From contig NZ_ATWV01000002.1 of the NCBI RefSeq assembly GCF_000421345.1, positions 310,001 through 374,000 of the forward strand: a stretch of 64,000 bases of DNA. Reading direction: 5' to 3'. Positions within the stretch are counted from its first letter, which is position 1. Every line of letters starts with the position of its first letter. The position numbers were made by a program, and so were the translations under genes. Positions 9,028 to 17,629 of the stretch are shown piece after piece. Source of the DNA: Treponema bryantii NK4A124 (GTDB lineage Bacteria; Spirochaetota; Spirochaetia; Treponematales; Treponemataceae). The notes below the pieces were generated by a model. It saw only the letters and a list, made by a program, of their open reading frames with translations, did no database searches and had not been told where the DNA came from.

Positions 9028-9849
9028 TTATTTATCAGCAAATATTCTTTCATAAGAATCTATAATTTTTGCTTCAATTCCGCTGAAATATTTTACAGTA
9101 CCGACTCTGAGTTTATCGGTGGCAGCATCATCTGCAATCAGGATGGCACTTTTATGCATCTGCAGAATTGTAACCGGCCACATCTGAGAAACAGATTCTT
9201 CTACGGCGTGCTGCAGAGCATCTGCCTTAGAAAGACCTGACATCATAATTAATACTTCGCGGGCATCGGTTATTGTGCCGATTCCAACTGTAAGGGCAGT
9301 CTTTGGAACCTTTGTTGTGTCACCGTCAAAAAAGCGGGCATTCGCGGCAATTGTATCTTCTGTAAGGGTTTTCATTCTTGTGCGGGAGGTTAGGGAAGAG
9401 CCTGGTTCATTAAAGGCAATGTGTCCGTCGCAACCGCAGCCACCCAGAAATAAATCAATACCACCGGCCTGCTTTATCATTTCTTCATAATGCTCGCATT
9501 CTTTCTGCGGGTCTGAGGCTGTTCCATCCAGAATGTGAACATTTTCTTTTTTTATATCAATCTTGCTGAAGAAGTTTTCCCACATAAAATAGTGATAGCT
9601 TTGAGGATTTTTGTCATCTAAGCCGTAGTATTCGTCCATGTTAAAGGTGATTACGTTTTCAAAAGAAATAAGTTTTTTCTGGTTTAATTCAATCAGACGC
9701 TGGTAAACTCCAAGTGGAGTACTGCCGGTTGGAAGCCCCAGTACAAAAGGTTTTTCTTTTGATGGTGCTGCACTTGCAATTTTGCCTGCAATGTAATCTG
9801 CAGTCCACTTTGCGCAGTCTTTGTAATTATTTTTTATTATCAGTCTCAT
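9028..9849 (-). CDS. nagB: Glucosamine-6-phosphate deaminase
   Basis: NagB converts glucosamine-6-phosphate to fructose-6-phosphate and ammonia. The 273-residue length is typical. Family marks are LGLPTGSTPLGVYQ (residues ~39-52), the active-site segment FNMDEYYGL near 69-77, and FLGGCGCDGHIAFNEPGS around 133-150 with the catalytic Asp/His/Glu. The ATG at 9849 lies inside nagA (23-bp overlap) and is preceded by GGAGG, so the two are translationally coupled. Its place after nagA and before hexokinase fits complete conversion of GlcNAc-6-phosphate to a glycolytic intermediate. Confidence 0.95.
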   Translation of the reverse strand: MRLIIKNNYKDCAKWTADYIAGKIASAAPSKEKPFVLGLPTGSTPLGVYQRLIELNQKKLISFENVITFNMDEYYGLDDKNPQSYHYFMWENFFSKIDIKKENVHILDGTASDPQKECEHYEEMIKQAGGIDLFLGGCGCDGHIAFNEPGSSLTSRTRMKTLTEDTIAANARFFDGDTTKVPKTALTVGIGTITDAREVLIMMSGLSKADALQHAVEESVSQMWPVTILQMHKSAILIADDAATDKLRVGTVKYFSGIEAKIIDSYERIFADK

Positions 9850-11026
9850 TGTTTTCCTCCAGTTTATTCTTTACGATTTTTCCTTCGACCATTACAAGCT
9901 TTATACTGAAAAGTTTATCCATTACGATAATGTCGCTGTCATAGGTTGGGCTGATTATTCCTTTGTGAGTATATTTCATTATACGGGCAGGATTTACACA
10001 GGCAAACTTTACGGCGTCTGAAAGAGGGTAGCCATACTGGACTATGTTTTTAATAGCCTTTTTCATTGTAAGAGATGAACCTGCAATTACATCATCGGCC
10101 TTTCTATGAAAACATCCGTCTTTGAATATAACTTCTTCGCCGTTTGCAAAAAGATGTTCACCTTTTTGTTCTGTCGGAGTGAGTGCATCTGTTACAAGAA
10201 CTATCTGAGCTCTGTTTTTATCGCGGGAAAGAAGCTTAAATAAATCGGGATGTACATGAACGCCATCTGCAATTATTTCACATGACATTTCAGGATGTAT
10301 AAGAATTGCACCGACTGTTCCCGGGTTTCTGTGATGAAGCTGACTCATGGCATTAAAGAAATGGGTAGAATGAAGAATACCAACCTGAATGCCCTCTACT
10401 ATATTTTCATATTCTGCATTTGTGTGACCGGCTTGTAAGATAACGCCTTTTTCAACGCAATGCAGGGCAAGTTCTCTCATTCCCTTAAGCTCAGGAGCAA
10501 CTGTCATATTTACAATGTGACCTTCAGAAGCTTCCCAGAGTTCATCGAATAATTTTATATCAGGAAGTTTTACGGTTTCAGGTCTCTGTACTCCAAGTTT
10601 TTCAGGAGAGATAAAAGGGCCTTCCAGATGGATTCCCATGATTTTGGCTCCTTCTTCGTGACCCATGGCGGCAACAATGGATTGAATAGTTTTTTTCATC
10701 TCTTCTGTAGAAGAAGGGTACATTGTGGGATTAAAGGCTGTTACTCCATACTGGGCAAGGTCTTTAGACATCTGAAGGATTCCTTCTGTGGTACAGATAT
10801 CTGTTCCGTGTCCCTTAAAGCCATGGATGTGAGTATCAATCAATCCAGGCATAATATAGTTTCCCTTTGCATCAATCAGACGTACTTCTGGTCCAAAGTT
10901 CATTTTTTCAAAACGTTCTTCGCTGAAGGTATCTTTGACTTTGGAATCTTCTATAAGGACCGCAGAGCGCTGGTCGTTGCTTGTGAGACCTGTAAGAACA
11001 ATTCCATTATGAATACATATTGTCAT
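9827..11026 (-). CDS. nagA: N-acetylglucosamine-6-phosphate deacetylase
   Basis: This 399-residue amidohydrolase removes acetate from GlcNAc-6-phosphate. Diagnostic segments are PGLIDTHIHGFKGHGTD (residues ~57-73) with the metal-binding HxH type motif, HLEGPFISPEKLG near 132, GHTNAEYE near 200, and STHFFNAMSQLHHRNPG near 220-236. The catalytic aspartate is in VTDALTPT (~285). The start follows AGGAGG and lies 8 bp beyond the GH20 stop, so it belongs to the same transcript as the GH20 gene and nagB. It is cytoplasmic. Confidence 0.95.
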   Translation of the reverse strand: MTICIHNGIVLTGLTSNDQRSAVLIEDSKVKDTFSEERFEKMNFGPEVRLIDAKGNYIMPGLIDTHIHGFKGHGTDICTTEGILQMSKDLAQYGVTAFNPTMYPSSTEEMKKTIQSIVAAMGHEEGAKIMGIHLEGPFISPEKLGVQRPETVKLPDIKLFDELWEASEGHIVNMTVAPELKGMRELALHCVEKGVILQAGHTNAEYENIVEGIQVGILHSTHFFNAMSQLHHRNPGTVGAILIHPEMSCEIIADGVHVHPDLFKLLSRDKNRAQIVLVTDALTPTEQKGEHLFANGEEVIFKDGCFHRKADDVIAGSSLTMKKAIKNIVQYGYPLSDAVKFACVNPARIMKYTHKGIISPTYDSDIIVMDKLFSIKLVMVEGKIVKNKLEENNETDNKK

Positions 11027-11034
11027 AAAGCCTC

Positions 11035-12567
11035 CTATTCGAGTATTCCCTCGTAATAAAGATAATCGAGCGAGTGCAATAGTTTTTTATGATATTCAAG
11101 ACGCTGCTTGAAATCTTCAAAGTCTTTTTTTTCTTCCGGCAGCCAGAGACTTTCTGCGGCAGCGCAAAAGCGTGGGAAAAGAAGGTATTCTGCATTTCGG
11201 GAGAATGGGAGTTTCTCTGTCCATAAAGCACATTCTCCGCCAAGAATCAGGTCCCGTTGCTCAGCTTTTTCAAGTTTAAGTTCTTTACCAGCAGGAGAGA
11301 AGGTGTAGGTCTTTTTTGTTGTAGTTACTCCTAAGCGGCCGGGTTCTTCAAAAGATTCTTTATTCTTTAAGTTCAGATAAAAACGGTCGCAGGGAGACAT
11401 AATTACCTTGTGATTCATAGAGGCTGCTTTTATTCCGCCTTCTGTACCCCGCCAGCTCTGTACAACTACGTTAGCAGGAAGAGCATTGTGTTTGTTGTTA
11501 TCGAGAACTTCATCCCAGCCGATAGGAATTTTTCCAAGTCCTGCTACCATAGAAGCAATCTTTGTAGTTCCCCAGGCCTGGAGTTGTGCTGCAGAGTCAA
11601 GTCCTTCTTTTTTCATGCGGGCCTGACATTTAGGACAGACATCCCATCTTTCGTGCGGACATTCGTCTCCACCGATGTGAATATATTTACCCGGAAAAAG
11701 TTGAACTATTTTTTTGAGGGCTGCTTCATATATTGTAAAAATCTCATCGTTACCAAGGCAGAGAACGTCAGGGAAAATACCCCATCGGTTTTCTACTTTG
11801 TAAGGTCCGCCGGTACAGCCGTATTGAGGGTAAGCTGCAAGAAGGGCAGAGGAGTGTCCCGGAAATTCTACTTCAGGAATAATTTCTATACATCGATCCT
11901 GAGCATAAGAGATGATTTCTTTTATTTCTTCATCAGTATACCATCTGCGTATATTTTTTCCTTCATCATAAAAACCTTCTTCTGAAGGCGGCATGGTCAG
12001 GTCTGAGCGAACAGAGCCTGTTTCTGTAAGTTTTGGATAACCTGGAACTTCAAAGCGCCAGCCCTGATCATCTGTTAAATGCCAGTGGAAAATATTGAGT
12101 TTGTGAAGGGCACAGGCATCGAGCATCTTTTTTATAAAAGCAGTTGAATAGAAAGAGCGGCAGGTGTCGAGAAGGAAACCTCGCCATATATGTTTCGGCT
12201 GATCTTTTATAGTAAGTTCCGGTAATTCTCCATCACTTCCATTTATGACTTGTGCTGCACTTATACAGGCATAAAAAGCACCGCTTGCAGAGCAGGTCTG
12301 TATCTGGATTCCTTCTTCATCAATAGAAAGTATATAAGATTCCTGGTCTGCAGCTGTCTTTTCAGAAAGAAGTGTAATTAAAACCGGAATGCCATTTTCC
12401 GAGCTTTGAATGCCTGCAAGGGTAAAGGCTGTCTGTGTTTTTTTGAGAATATCTTCTATTCTTTCTCCATTTATAGATAGAGAAACTGTTTTAGAAGAAT
12501 ATTTGAATATTTTACTGCCTTTTTGAATGTAAAAGGGCTTTGGAATTATTGTCAGTGTATCGTTCAT
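11035..12567 (-). CDS. GH20 beta-N-acetylhexosaminidase (cytoplasmic)
   Basis: The 510-residue enzyme releases terminal GlcNAc or GalNAc from oligosaccharides. It has an N-terminal GH20b-like domain and then a TIM barrel with the segment RGFLLDTCRSFYS, a HWHLTDDQGWR motif and the catalytic pair Asp-Glu in HIGGDECPHERW (around residues 295-306). There is no signal peptide, so it acts on oligosaccharides already imported, probably by the divergent ABC system at 12766-16330. It is the first gene of the GH20-nagA-nagB-hexokinase operon. Its -10 box ends seven bases before the ATG and there is no Shine-Dalgarno, so the message is probably leaderless. Confidence 0.93.
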   Translation of the reverse strand: MNDTLTIIPKPFYIQKGSKIFKYSSKTVSLSINGERIEDILKKTQTAFTLAGIQSSENGIPVLITLLSEKTAADQESYILSIDEEGIQIQTCSASGAFYACISAAQVINGSDGELPELTIKDQPKHIWRGFLLDTCRSFYSTAFIKKMLDACALHKLNIFHWHLTDDQGWRFEVPGYPKLTETGSVRSDLTMPPSEEGFYDEGKNIRRWYTDEEIKEIISYAQDRCIEIIPEVEFPGHSSALLAAYPQYGCTGGPYKVENRWGIFPDVLCLGNDEIFTIYEAALKKIVQLFPGKYIHIGGDECPHERWDVCPKCQARMKKEGLDSAAQLQAWGTTKIASMVAGLGKIPIGWDEVLDNNKHNALPANVVVQSWRGTEGGIKAASMNHKVIMSPCDRFYLNLKNKESFEEPGRLGVTTTKKTYTFSPAGKELKLEKAEQRDLILGGECALWTEKLPFSRNAEYLLFPRFCAAAESLWLPEEKKDFEDFKQRLEYHKKLLHSLDYLYYEGILE

Positions 12568-12574
12568 GGCTTGA

Positions 12575-12606
12575 ATTATAAATCAACTTTTGAAGTAAGT
12601 ACAGAG
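12575..12606 (-). promoter_or_regulatory. Promoter of the GH20-nag operon (leaderless) with operator-like box
   Basis: On the minus strand TATAAT (12580-12575) ends seven bases before the GH20 ATG at 12567. The -35 area overlaps 12593-12606, where the plus strand reads AAGTAAGTACAGAG. Nearly the same 14-mer lies at 12719-12732 in the divergent promoter. Confidence 0.6.
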
Positions 12607-12686
12607 AAAAAACAAACAATTTTGTAAAAATTCATAAAAATCTGTCCAGAATAAGTAAAATTCCCTAAAATTAACGAAAAATTTAA

Positions 12687-12739
12687 TTGACAAGTCTAAT
12701 TATCCGGGTTTACTATCTAAGTAAGTACAAAGGTTGTAC
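12687..12739 (+). promoter_or_regulatory. Promoter and inverted-repeat operator of the second ABC operon
   Basis: TTGACA at 12687-12692 and TACTAT at 12711-12716 are 18 bp apart. Just downstream the inverted repeat GTACAA-AGG-TTGTAC (12725-12739) covers the expected start site. The overlapping direct box AAGTAAGTACAAAG (12719-12732) matches the one in the divergent nag promoter at 13 of 14 positions. The ROK regulator at 16340 is the obvious candidate binder (inference). Confidence 0.6.
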
Positions 12740-12765
12740 AAAAGTACAGCAAATTGGAGGAACCT

Positions 12766-14085
12766 ATGAAAAAAATGGTAGCAGCCGTAATGGTAGCGGC
12801 AGCAGTACTCGGCTCTGTTTATGCGCTGGGTGACAAAAAATCAAAGCAGACAGTAATTACTGTTTTGGATTATCAGGACGCAACAGCTCCTAACTCATTT
12901 GAAGACAACAAGCTGATTTGGGAAGCATTTGAAGCAGCACACCCTGATATTAAGATTGAACGTGAGGTGCTTTTCAACGAACCTTTCCATCAGAAGACTG
13001 CAGCTTATGCAGCTTCGGGAAAAATGCCGGATGTATTCTACATGTGGCCAGCTGGACGTTCTTCTGCTATTCACGAAAAAAAACTTGCAAAAGATCTTAC
13101 TCCATTTATGAAGAAAGATGGAATTTACAACGACTACAGCAAGGCTTGTGTTGATCCTGCAGCTCAGGCTTCCGGTTATGTAGCAGAAATTCCATTTGGA
13201 CTTACTGTAAGTCACATGCTTTATGTAAACAAGGCTGTTCTTGAAGAATGTGGACTTTCTATTCCTAAGACTTATGATGAACTTAAGGCTCAGGTACCGG
13301 TTCTTAAGGCTAAAGGATATGAAACAATTCTTATGGCTAATATGGACGACTGGGTAATGCAGTCTTGTCTCTTCTCTGCAGTAGCAGGACGTTTTGGTGG
13401 TGCTGACTGGGCAGATAAGATTAAGGCTGGAAAGGCTAAGTTTACAGACAAGGCTTTCCTTGATGCAGTTAAGTTTATTAAGACTCTTTATGATGACGGT
13501 GTTCTTTCACAGAAAACTCTTGCTACTTCTTACGGCGATGTAGTAGGTCAGTTTGCTTCAAAGAAGGGTGCTTATCTTATTGATGGTGACTGGCGTGTAG
13601 GAGCTTTCCTTACAGATTCTTCTACAGGAAAGGCTCTTATTTCTCCAGCAGATCAGAAAAAGAACATTGAACTCATCAACTTCCCTGCAATTCCAGGTGA
13701 AAAGATTCACGGTTCAAACTCTTCAACACTTGGTGTTGGTTACGGTATGAGCTCAAAGCTTAAGAAGGGTTCAAAAGAAGAAAAGGCTGCATGGGAACTT
13801 ATTAAGTGGCTTTCTGGACCTTATGTACAGCAGAGAAGACTTGATACAGGTGCTTCATTCCCATCTTTGAACAGTGGAATCAAATATGACAATATTGAAC
13901 CACTCTCACAGAAGAGAGCAGCATTCTACACAGCTCAGACAATTTCAACTCCAGTATTCGACAGTGTATTTGAAGGCGATGTTCCTTCTGTACTCAATGC
14001 TGACCTTCAGGCTCTTGGTCTTGGAAAGATTACTCCTGAACAGGTTTGTAAAGATGTACAGGCTGCCTGGGATGCAAGTAAATAA
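12766..14085 (+). CDS. ABC transporter sugar-binding protein (family 1), probable amino-sugar oligosaccharide receptor
   Basis: This 439-residue periplasmic receptor has a Sec signal peptide (residues 1 to ~20, ending near SVYA) but no lipobox cysteine, unlike the receptor at 1738. The mature part has family-1 solute-binding features, including FYMWPAGRSS near 90 and a typical C-terminal WELIKWLSGP segment. ATG 12766 follows GGAGG; an in-frame TTG at 12754 overlaps that ribosome site and is unlikely. It is divergent from the nag operon, shares its control region, and is followed by two permeases and a ROK regulator, so a chitobiose- or GlcNAc-type ligand is inferred from context only. Confidence 0.87.
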   Translation: MKKMVAAVMVAAAVLGSVYALGDKKSKQTVITVLDYQDATAPNSFEDNKLIWEAFEAAHPDIKIEREVLFNEPFHQKTAAYAASGKMPDVFYMWPAGRSSAIHEKKLAKDLTPFMKKDGIYNDYSKACVDPAAQASGYVAEIPFGLTVSHMLYVNKAVLEECGLSIPKTYDELKAQVPVLKAKGYETILMANMDDWVMQSCLFSAVAGRFGGADWADKIKAGKAKFTDKAFLDAVKFIKTLYDDGVLSQKTLATSYGDVVGQFASKKGAYLIDGDWRVGAFLTDSSTGKALISPADQKKNIELINFPAIPGEKIHGSNSSTLGVGYGMSSKLKKGSKEEKAAWELIKWLSGPYVQQRRLDTGASFPSLNSGIKYDNIEPLSQKRAAFYTAQTISTPVFDSVFEGDVPSVLNADLQALGLGKITPEQVCKDVQAAWDASK

Positions 14086-14100
14086 TAAAAACTAATATAA

Positions 14101-14136
14101 AGGCTTCCGGTTATCCTTTCCTCGGAAGCCTTTTTT
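14101..14136 (+). terminator. Strong hairpin-T-run between receptor and permease
   Basis: AGGCTTCCG at 14101-14109 pairs perfectly with CGGAAGCCT at 14123-14131, followed by six T. The permease start lies only 17 bp further on, so this is likely a leaky terminator that sets the receptor:permease ratio. Confidence 0.75.
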
Positions 14137-14152
14137 ATGAGGTTAAAAAAAT

Positions 14153-15472
14153 ATGAATAAAAAGAATATAATCCTTGTGAGTAAAGCATGTCTTTTACTT
14201 TCTATGCTCGGCTTTTGTATTCCTGTCTTTGATGAAGCTAACGGTTTTGCAGCATTGATTTATTTTCTTAGAGCCGGGGAAGGTGCTTTATATGTTTCGA
14301 TTGGTATTGCATTGATTCTTTGTTTTCTTGCAATGGCAGCATCAATCCTTTTTTCTTCTCTTTATTTTATTCGGGGTAAAAAAGATAATCTCACTCCGGC
14401 AACAGCGGCAGTCGACTGGGCTTTGATGGCTCTCGTAGTTCTTTCCATGCTCTTCTCATTTATTGCCGTAAAAAAGTTTACAGACGAAGATGTAGAATTT
14501 TCAACAGGCTTTTACTTTATGGTCTACGGTATGGCTGCACATATAATCGTGTATCTGTATTCAACTCTGCTTGGTGAAAATCTTTCTACAAAATCAGAAG
14601 AAAAGCGTGCTTACTGGATGCTTTCTCTTCCAGCCATTCTCTTTTACTTTGGAGTTATGACCTTCCCGTCAATTTTCTCTGTAGTATTGAGTCTTACAAA
14701 TTATTCGGGCGGTTCTCTTTTTGAAGAAGGGGCTTTAAAATTTGTAGGCTTTAAAAATTATATGAAGGTCTTTGCAGACCAGTATTTTTATATTTCTTTG
14801 AAAAATAACTTCTGGATTGTTCTTGTTTCTGTATTTGGACAGCTTCCGCTCGGCTTCTTTCTGGCTTATGTTCTTACACGCGGGCTTGTAAAGGGCAGGG
14901 ACTTTTTCCAGACAATGATATATCTTCCTTGTGTAATTTCTACAGTTGTAATCGGTATTCTTTTCCAGACTTTCTTTTCTTCTCACGGAGCCTGGACAGA
15001 AATAATGAAGTGGATTAATCCTTCTTATGAATGGACAATGAATTCTCAGCCGATGATTCCGGTTCTCTTTGTAATCCTCTGGATGTACACAGGAACCTAC
15101 CTGATTATTTTTATGGCAAATCTTCAGAAAATTGACCCTCAGATTATGGAGGCTGCAACAATTGATGGTGCCACTGAATGGCAGGTTCTCTGGCATATCA
15201 TTTTCCCAGAACTTTCCGGAGTATTTGTAATTTCCGCAATTCTTGCAATTTCGGGCTCTCTTAAATCCTTTGACCTGATTTACGTAATGACCGGTGGTGG
15301 TCCTGCAAAACAGACTTACGTACTTTCTCTTTATATGTTTGATAAAGCCTTCCGTGGTGCTTCAGACTATCCTATGGCAAATACAATTTCTACAATCATG
15401 GTTGTAATCAGTCTTGTTCTTATTGGAATTGTAAAAACTCTTGAAAAGAAATTTGGTGCAAAGGAGGACTAG
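14153..15472 (+). CDS. ABC transporter permease (MalF-type) with long N-terminal membrane extension
   Basis: At 439 residues this permease is about 140 residues longer than usual. The extra N-terminal part (residues 1 to ~155) holds about four hydrophobic segments. The standard CUT1 permease then begins around YWMLSLPAILFYFGVMTFP and continues to the EAA loop MEAATIDGATEWQVLWHIIFP near 335-355. The function of the extra membrane domain is unknown. It follows the receptor gene and a leaky terminator, and ends 3 bp before the MalG-type partner. The ATPase is not encoded here. Confidence 0.85.
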   Translation: MNKKNIILVSKACLLLSMLGFCIPVFDEANGFAALIYFLRAGEGALYVSIGIALILCFLAMAASILFSSLYFIRGKKDNLTPATAAVDWALMALVVLSMLFSFIAVKKFTDEDVEFSTGFYFMVYGMAAHIIVYLYSTLLGENLSTKSEEKRAYWMLSLPAILFYFGVMTFPSIFSVVLSLTNYSGGSLFEEGALKFVGFKNYMKVFADQYFYISLKNNFWIVLVSVFGQLPLGFFLAYVLTRGLVKGRDFFQTMIYLPCVISTVVIGILFQTFFSSHGAWTEIMKWINPSYEWTMNSQPMIPVLFVILWMYTGTYLIIFMANLQKIDPQIMEAATIDGATEWQVLWHIIFPELSGVFVISAILAISGSLKSFDLIYVMTGGGPAKQTYVLSLYMFDKAFRGASDYPMANTISTIMVVISLVLIGIVKTLEKKFGAKED

Positions 15473-15475
15473 GAA

Positions 15476-16330
15476 ATGAACGTTTTTGAAAAAAAAGGTG
15501 CCAAGCATATTATTGCTCAGATTTTTATTTATATTATTCTGATATTTTTTACCTTTATGGCCTTGTATCCGCTTATCTGGCTTTTATTTTCATCTTTTAA
15601 GACTACTCAGGAATATCAGATGACAAGTAAGCTTTCTCTGATTCCTCAAGTCTGGTGGTGGAGAAACTATCTTGATGCCTGGATTCGCGGTAATTTTGGA
15701 AGTCTCTTTTTGAACTCTATTTTCTATACAGGAGTTTCTACAATTGCAATTCTCTATTTTTCAATTGCAGCAGGTTTTGCTTTTGCAAAGCTTCCAAATA
15801 AAACTACCGGCTTTTTCTATAAGAGCTTTGTAATTGGTGTTTTGATTACCCTGCAATGTATTATGATCCCTCTCTTTTTTATGGCAAACTGGACAGGACT
15901 TTATGATACAAGGCTTGGTGTTCTTATTTGTTATATCGGTATAGGTATGCCTATGGGAATCTACCTTACAACAGAGTTTATACGCAGTATTCCAACATCG
16001 CTTGTAGAATCTGCAAGAATTGACGGGGCTCCATACCTTCAGATTTTCTTTGACATCATATTCCCAATGTCAAAGCCGGTTGGAATCACCCTTGCAATTC
16101 TTACAATTACCGGAACCTGGAATGAGTTTATGCTCATCAACATTCTTGCCAGCAGCGAAAAAATTAAATCTCTGCCGGTTGGTGTTCAGAAATTCTCCGG
16201 TGCACTTGCATCTGATTATGGTAAACAGTTTGCAGCCCTTATGATCAGCATTATTCCGATTATTATCTTCTATGGTATTTTCAGAAAGCAGATTACAAAA
16301 GGTGTTGCGGCTGGTGCCGTTAAGGGTTAA
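15476..16330 (+). CDS. ABC transporter permease (MalG-type)
   Basis: This is the second permease of the amino-sugar-linked importer, 284 residues with several membrane segments. The EAA-type loop is VESARIDGAPYLQIFFDIIFP, and the C-terminus GVAAGAVKG matches the usual end of MalG-type subunits. The start follows GGAGGACTAGG, overlapping the end of the preceding permease region. The ROK regulator begins 10 bp after its stop and seems to have its own promoter within the last codons of this gene. Confidence 0.88.
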   Translation: MNVFEKKGAKHIIAQIFIYIILIFFTFMALYPLIWLLFSSFKTTQEYQMTSKLSLIPQVWWWRNYLDAWIRGNFGSLFLNSIFYTGVSTIAILYFSIAAGFAFAKLPNKTTGFFYKSFVIGVLITLQCIMIPLFFMANWTGLYDTRLGVLICYIGIGMPMGIYLTTEFIRSIPTSLVESARIDGAPYLQIFFDIIFPMSKPVGITLAILTITGTWNEFMLINILASSEKIKSLPVGVQKFSGALASDYGKQFAALMISIIPIIIFYGIFRKQITKGVAAGAVKG

Positions 16331-16333
16331 AAT
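16305..16333 (+). promoter_or_regulatory. Internal leaderless promoter for the ROK regulator
   Basis: TTGCGG at 16305-16310 and TAAAAT at 16328-16333 are 17 bp apart. The -10 ends six bases before the ATG at 16340, and no Shine-Dalgarno is present. Confidence 0.5.
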
Positions 16334-16339
16334 TAGATT

Positions 16340-17566
16340 ATGCACGTAAATAATGACTACCAGCGTAATGCAAATCTTTCCAGGGTTTTTGAAACTGTCT
16401 GGAAGAATCCGAACTTCAGCAGAATTGATATTGCAAGAAAACTTGAACTATACCGTTCTACAGTTTCAAATATTATCGGGACGCTGGTGGACTCTGGGCT
16501 TATCTGCGAGGGAGAGCGCGGGGAGGCAACAGAGAAGGGTGGCCGAAAGCCGGTGTTTCTTTCGGTGAATCCTTCTTTTGGTTGTGTAATTGGAATTGAG
16601 ATTCAGCTGGACAGCTTTCATGTAGCAGTAGTCTCTTTTGATGGAACTACAATATTTGAAGATGACGGGCCTACTCCGGTAAATCAGGACTTACTTGATA
16701 AGCCGGAAGAGCTCTTTGTCTTTATGATTGATTCAATAATCAAAATGATTGCTCCCGAGATTAATGATAATCCGGTTAGGCCGCTGGCAATCAGTGTTGG
16801 GCTGCCTGGTATTATTGATGTTGATTCGGGAATTATAAAAAGATCTGCACCTTTCCGGCTGGATAATTTTAATTATAGCCAGGCTCTTGGTAACCGCTAT
16901 GGTATTCCTCTTTTTATGGAAAATGATGCCCGCTGCTGTTCCTGGCTTCAGCTGGCTTTAAACAAAGCTTCTGATAAAAAAGATTTTCTCTGCGTACTTG
17001 CCCGTAACTACGCTGGTAATCCGCTTTTGACATATCCGGAAAGTTATGGAAAAGGTATAGGTGTGGGACTTTCGATTACAATGAATGGCCGGGTAATCAA
17101 TGGCAGAAACTATGGCGTTGGTGAATATATTTCCCGCTCCTGGACAACTTACCAGAAGGGACAGACAGGCCTGCCGGAAGCGGTTTTAAAAACTGTAGAC
17201 AGTGTTGATGACTCATATGCTGAATGGGTAAAAGATTTATTTGGAACCCTTACCATGATGGTGCCTTTGCTGGAGCCGGAAACTGTTTTTGTACATGGTC
17301 AGCCTGCCTACCGCCGGGACTTTCTGCTTGAGGTTGTAGAAAAGAATGTACCTCAGTTTACTTCTATAATGAAGTCCTGCGGTTCAGAGCTGGTTATTAT
17401 GGATGATAACGCCTTTGGAATTTCAAAGGGTGCGGCTTTAATGTGTATTCAAAAATTATATGAAGTTCAGATGCTGGAAGGAAAGGCTTCTAAATCAGTA
17501 TTAAAATGGGATGATTTATTTGAGCTGCATAGAAAGAGTGAAGATAAGAGTTTGTTGAAAATATAA
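16340..17566 (+). CDS. ROK-family transcriptional regulator with N-terminal winged HTH (NagC-like)
   Basis: The protein has 408 residues. Residues ~10-75 form a MarR-like winged helix (SRIDIARKLELYRSTVSNII), followed by a ROK domain from ~85. The ATP-binding glycine motif of ROK kinases is not evident. The usual GExGH motif is reduced to GEYIS, and the cysteine-rich zinc site of ROK proteins is missing, so it should be a pure sensor-regulator and not a kinase. It lies at the end of the second importer operon and opposite nag genes, so I infer control of the shared region 12575-12739 in response to an amino sugar or its phosphate. Confidence 0.85.
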   Translation: MHVNNDYQRNANLSRVFETVWKNPNFSRIDIARKLELYRSTVSNIIGTLVDSGLICEGERGEATEKGGRKPVFLSVNPSFGCVIGIEIQLDSFHVAVVSFDGTTIFEDDGPTPVNQDLLDKPEELFVFMIDSIIKMIAPEINDNPVRPLAISVGLPGIIDVDSGIIKRSAPFRLDNFNYSQALGNRYGIPLFMENDARCCSWLQLALNKASDKKDFLCVLARNYAGNPLLTYPESYGKGIGVGLSITMNGRVINGRNYGVGEYISRSWTTYQKGQTGLPEAVLKTVDSVDDSYAEWVKDLFGTLTMMVPLLEPETVFVHGQPAYRRDFLLEVVEKNVPQFTSIMKSCGSELVIMDDNAFGISKGAALMCIQKLYEVQMLEGKASKSVLKWDDLFELHRKSEDKSLLKI

Positions 17567-17591
17567 AAGATTAGAAGATAGCAAAAAAATC

Positions 17592-17616
17592 CTGCATGCG
17601 ACATGCAGAATTTTTT
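17592..17616. terminator. Bidirectional terminator between ROK and putP genes
   Basis: CTGCATG (17592-17598), loop CGA and CATGCAG (17602-17608) form a 7-bp stem. An A-run lies before it and six T after it, so it can serve both convergent genes. Confidence 0.75.
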
Positions 17617-17629
17617 AGTCTTAGACGTC

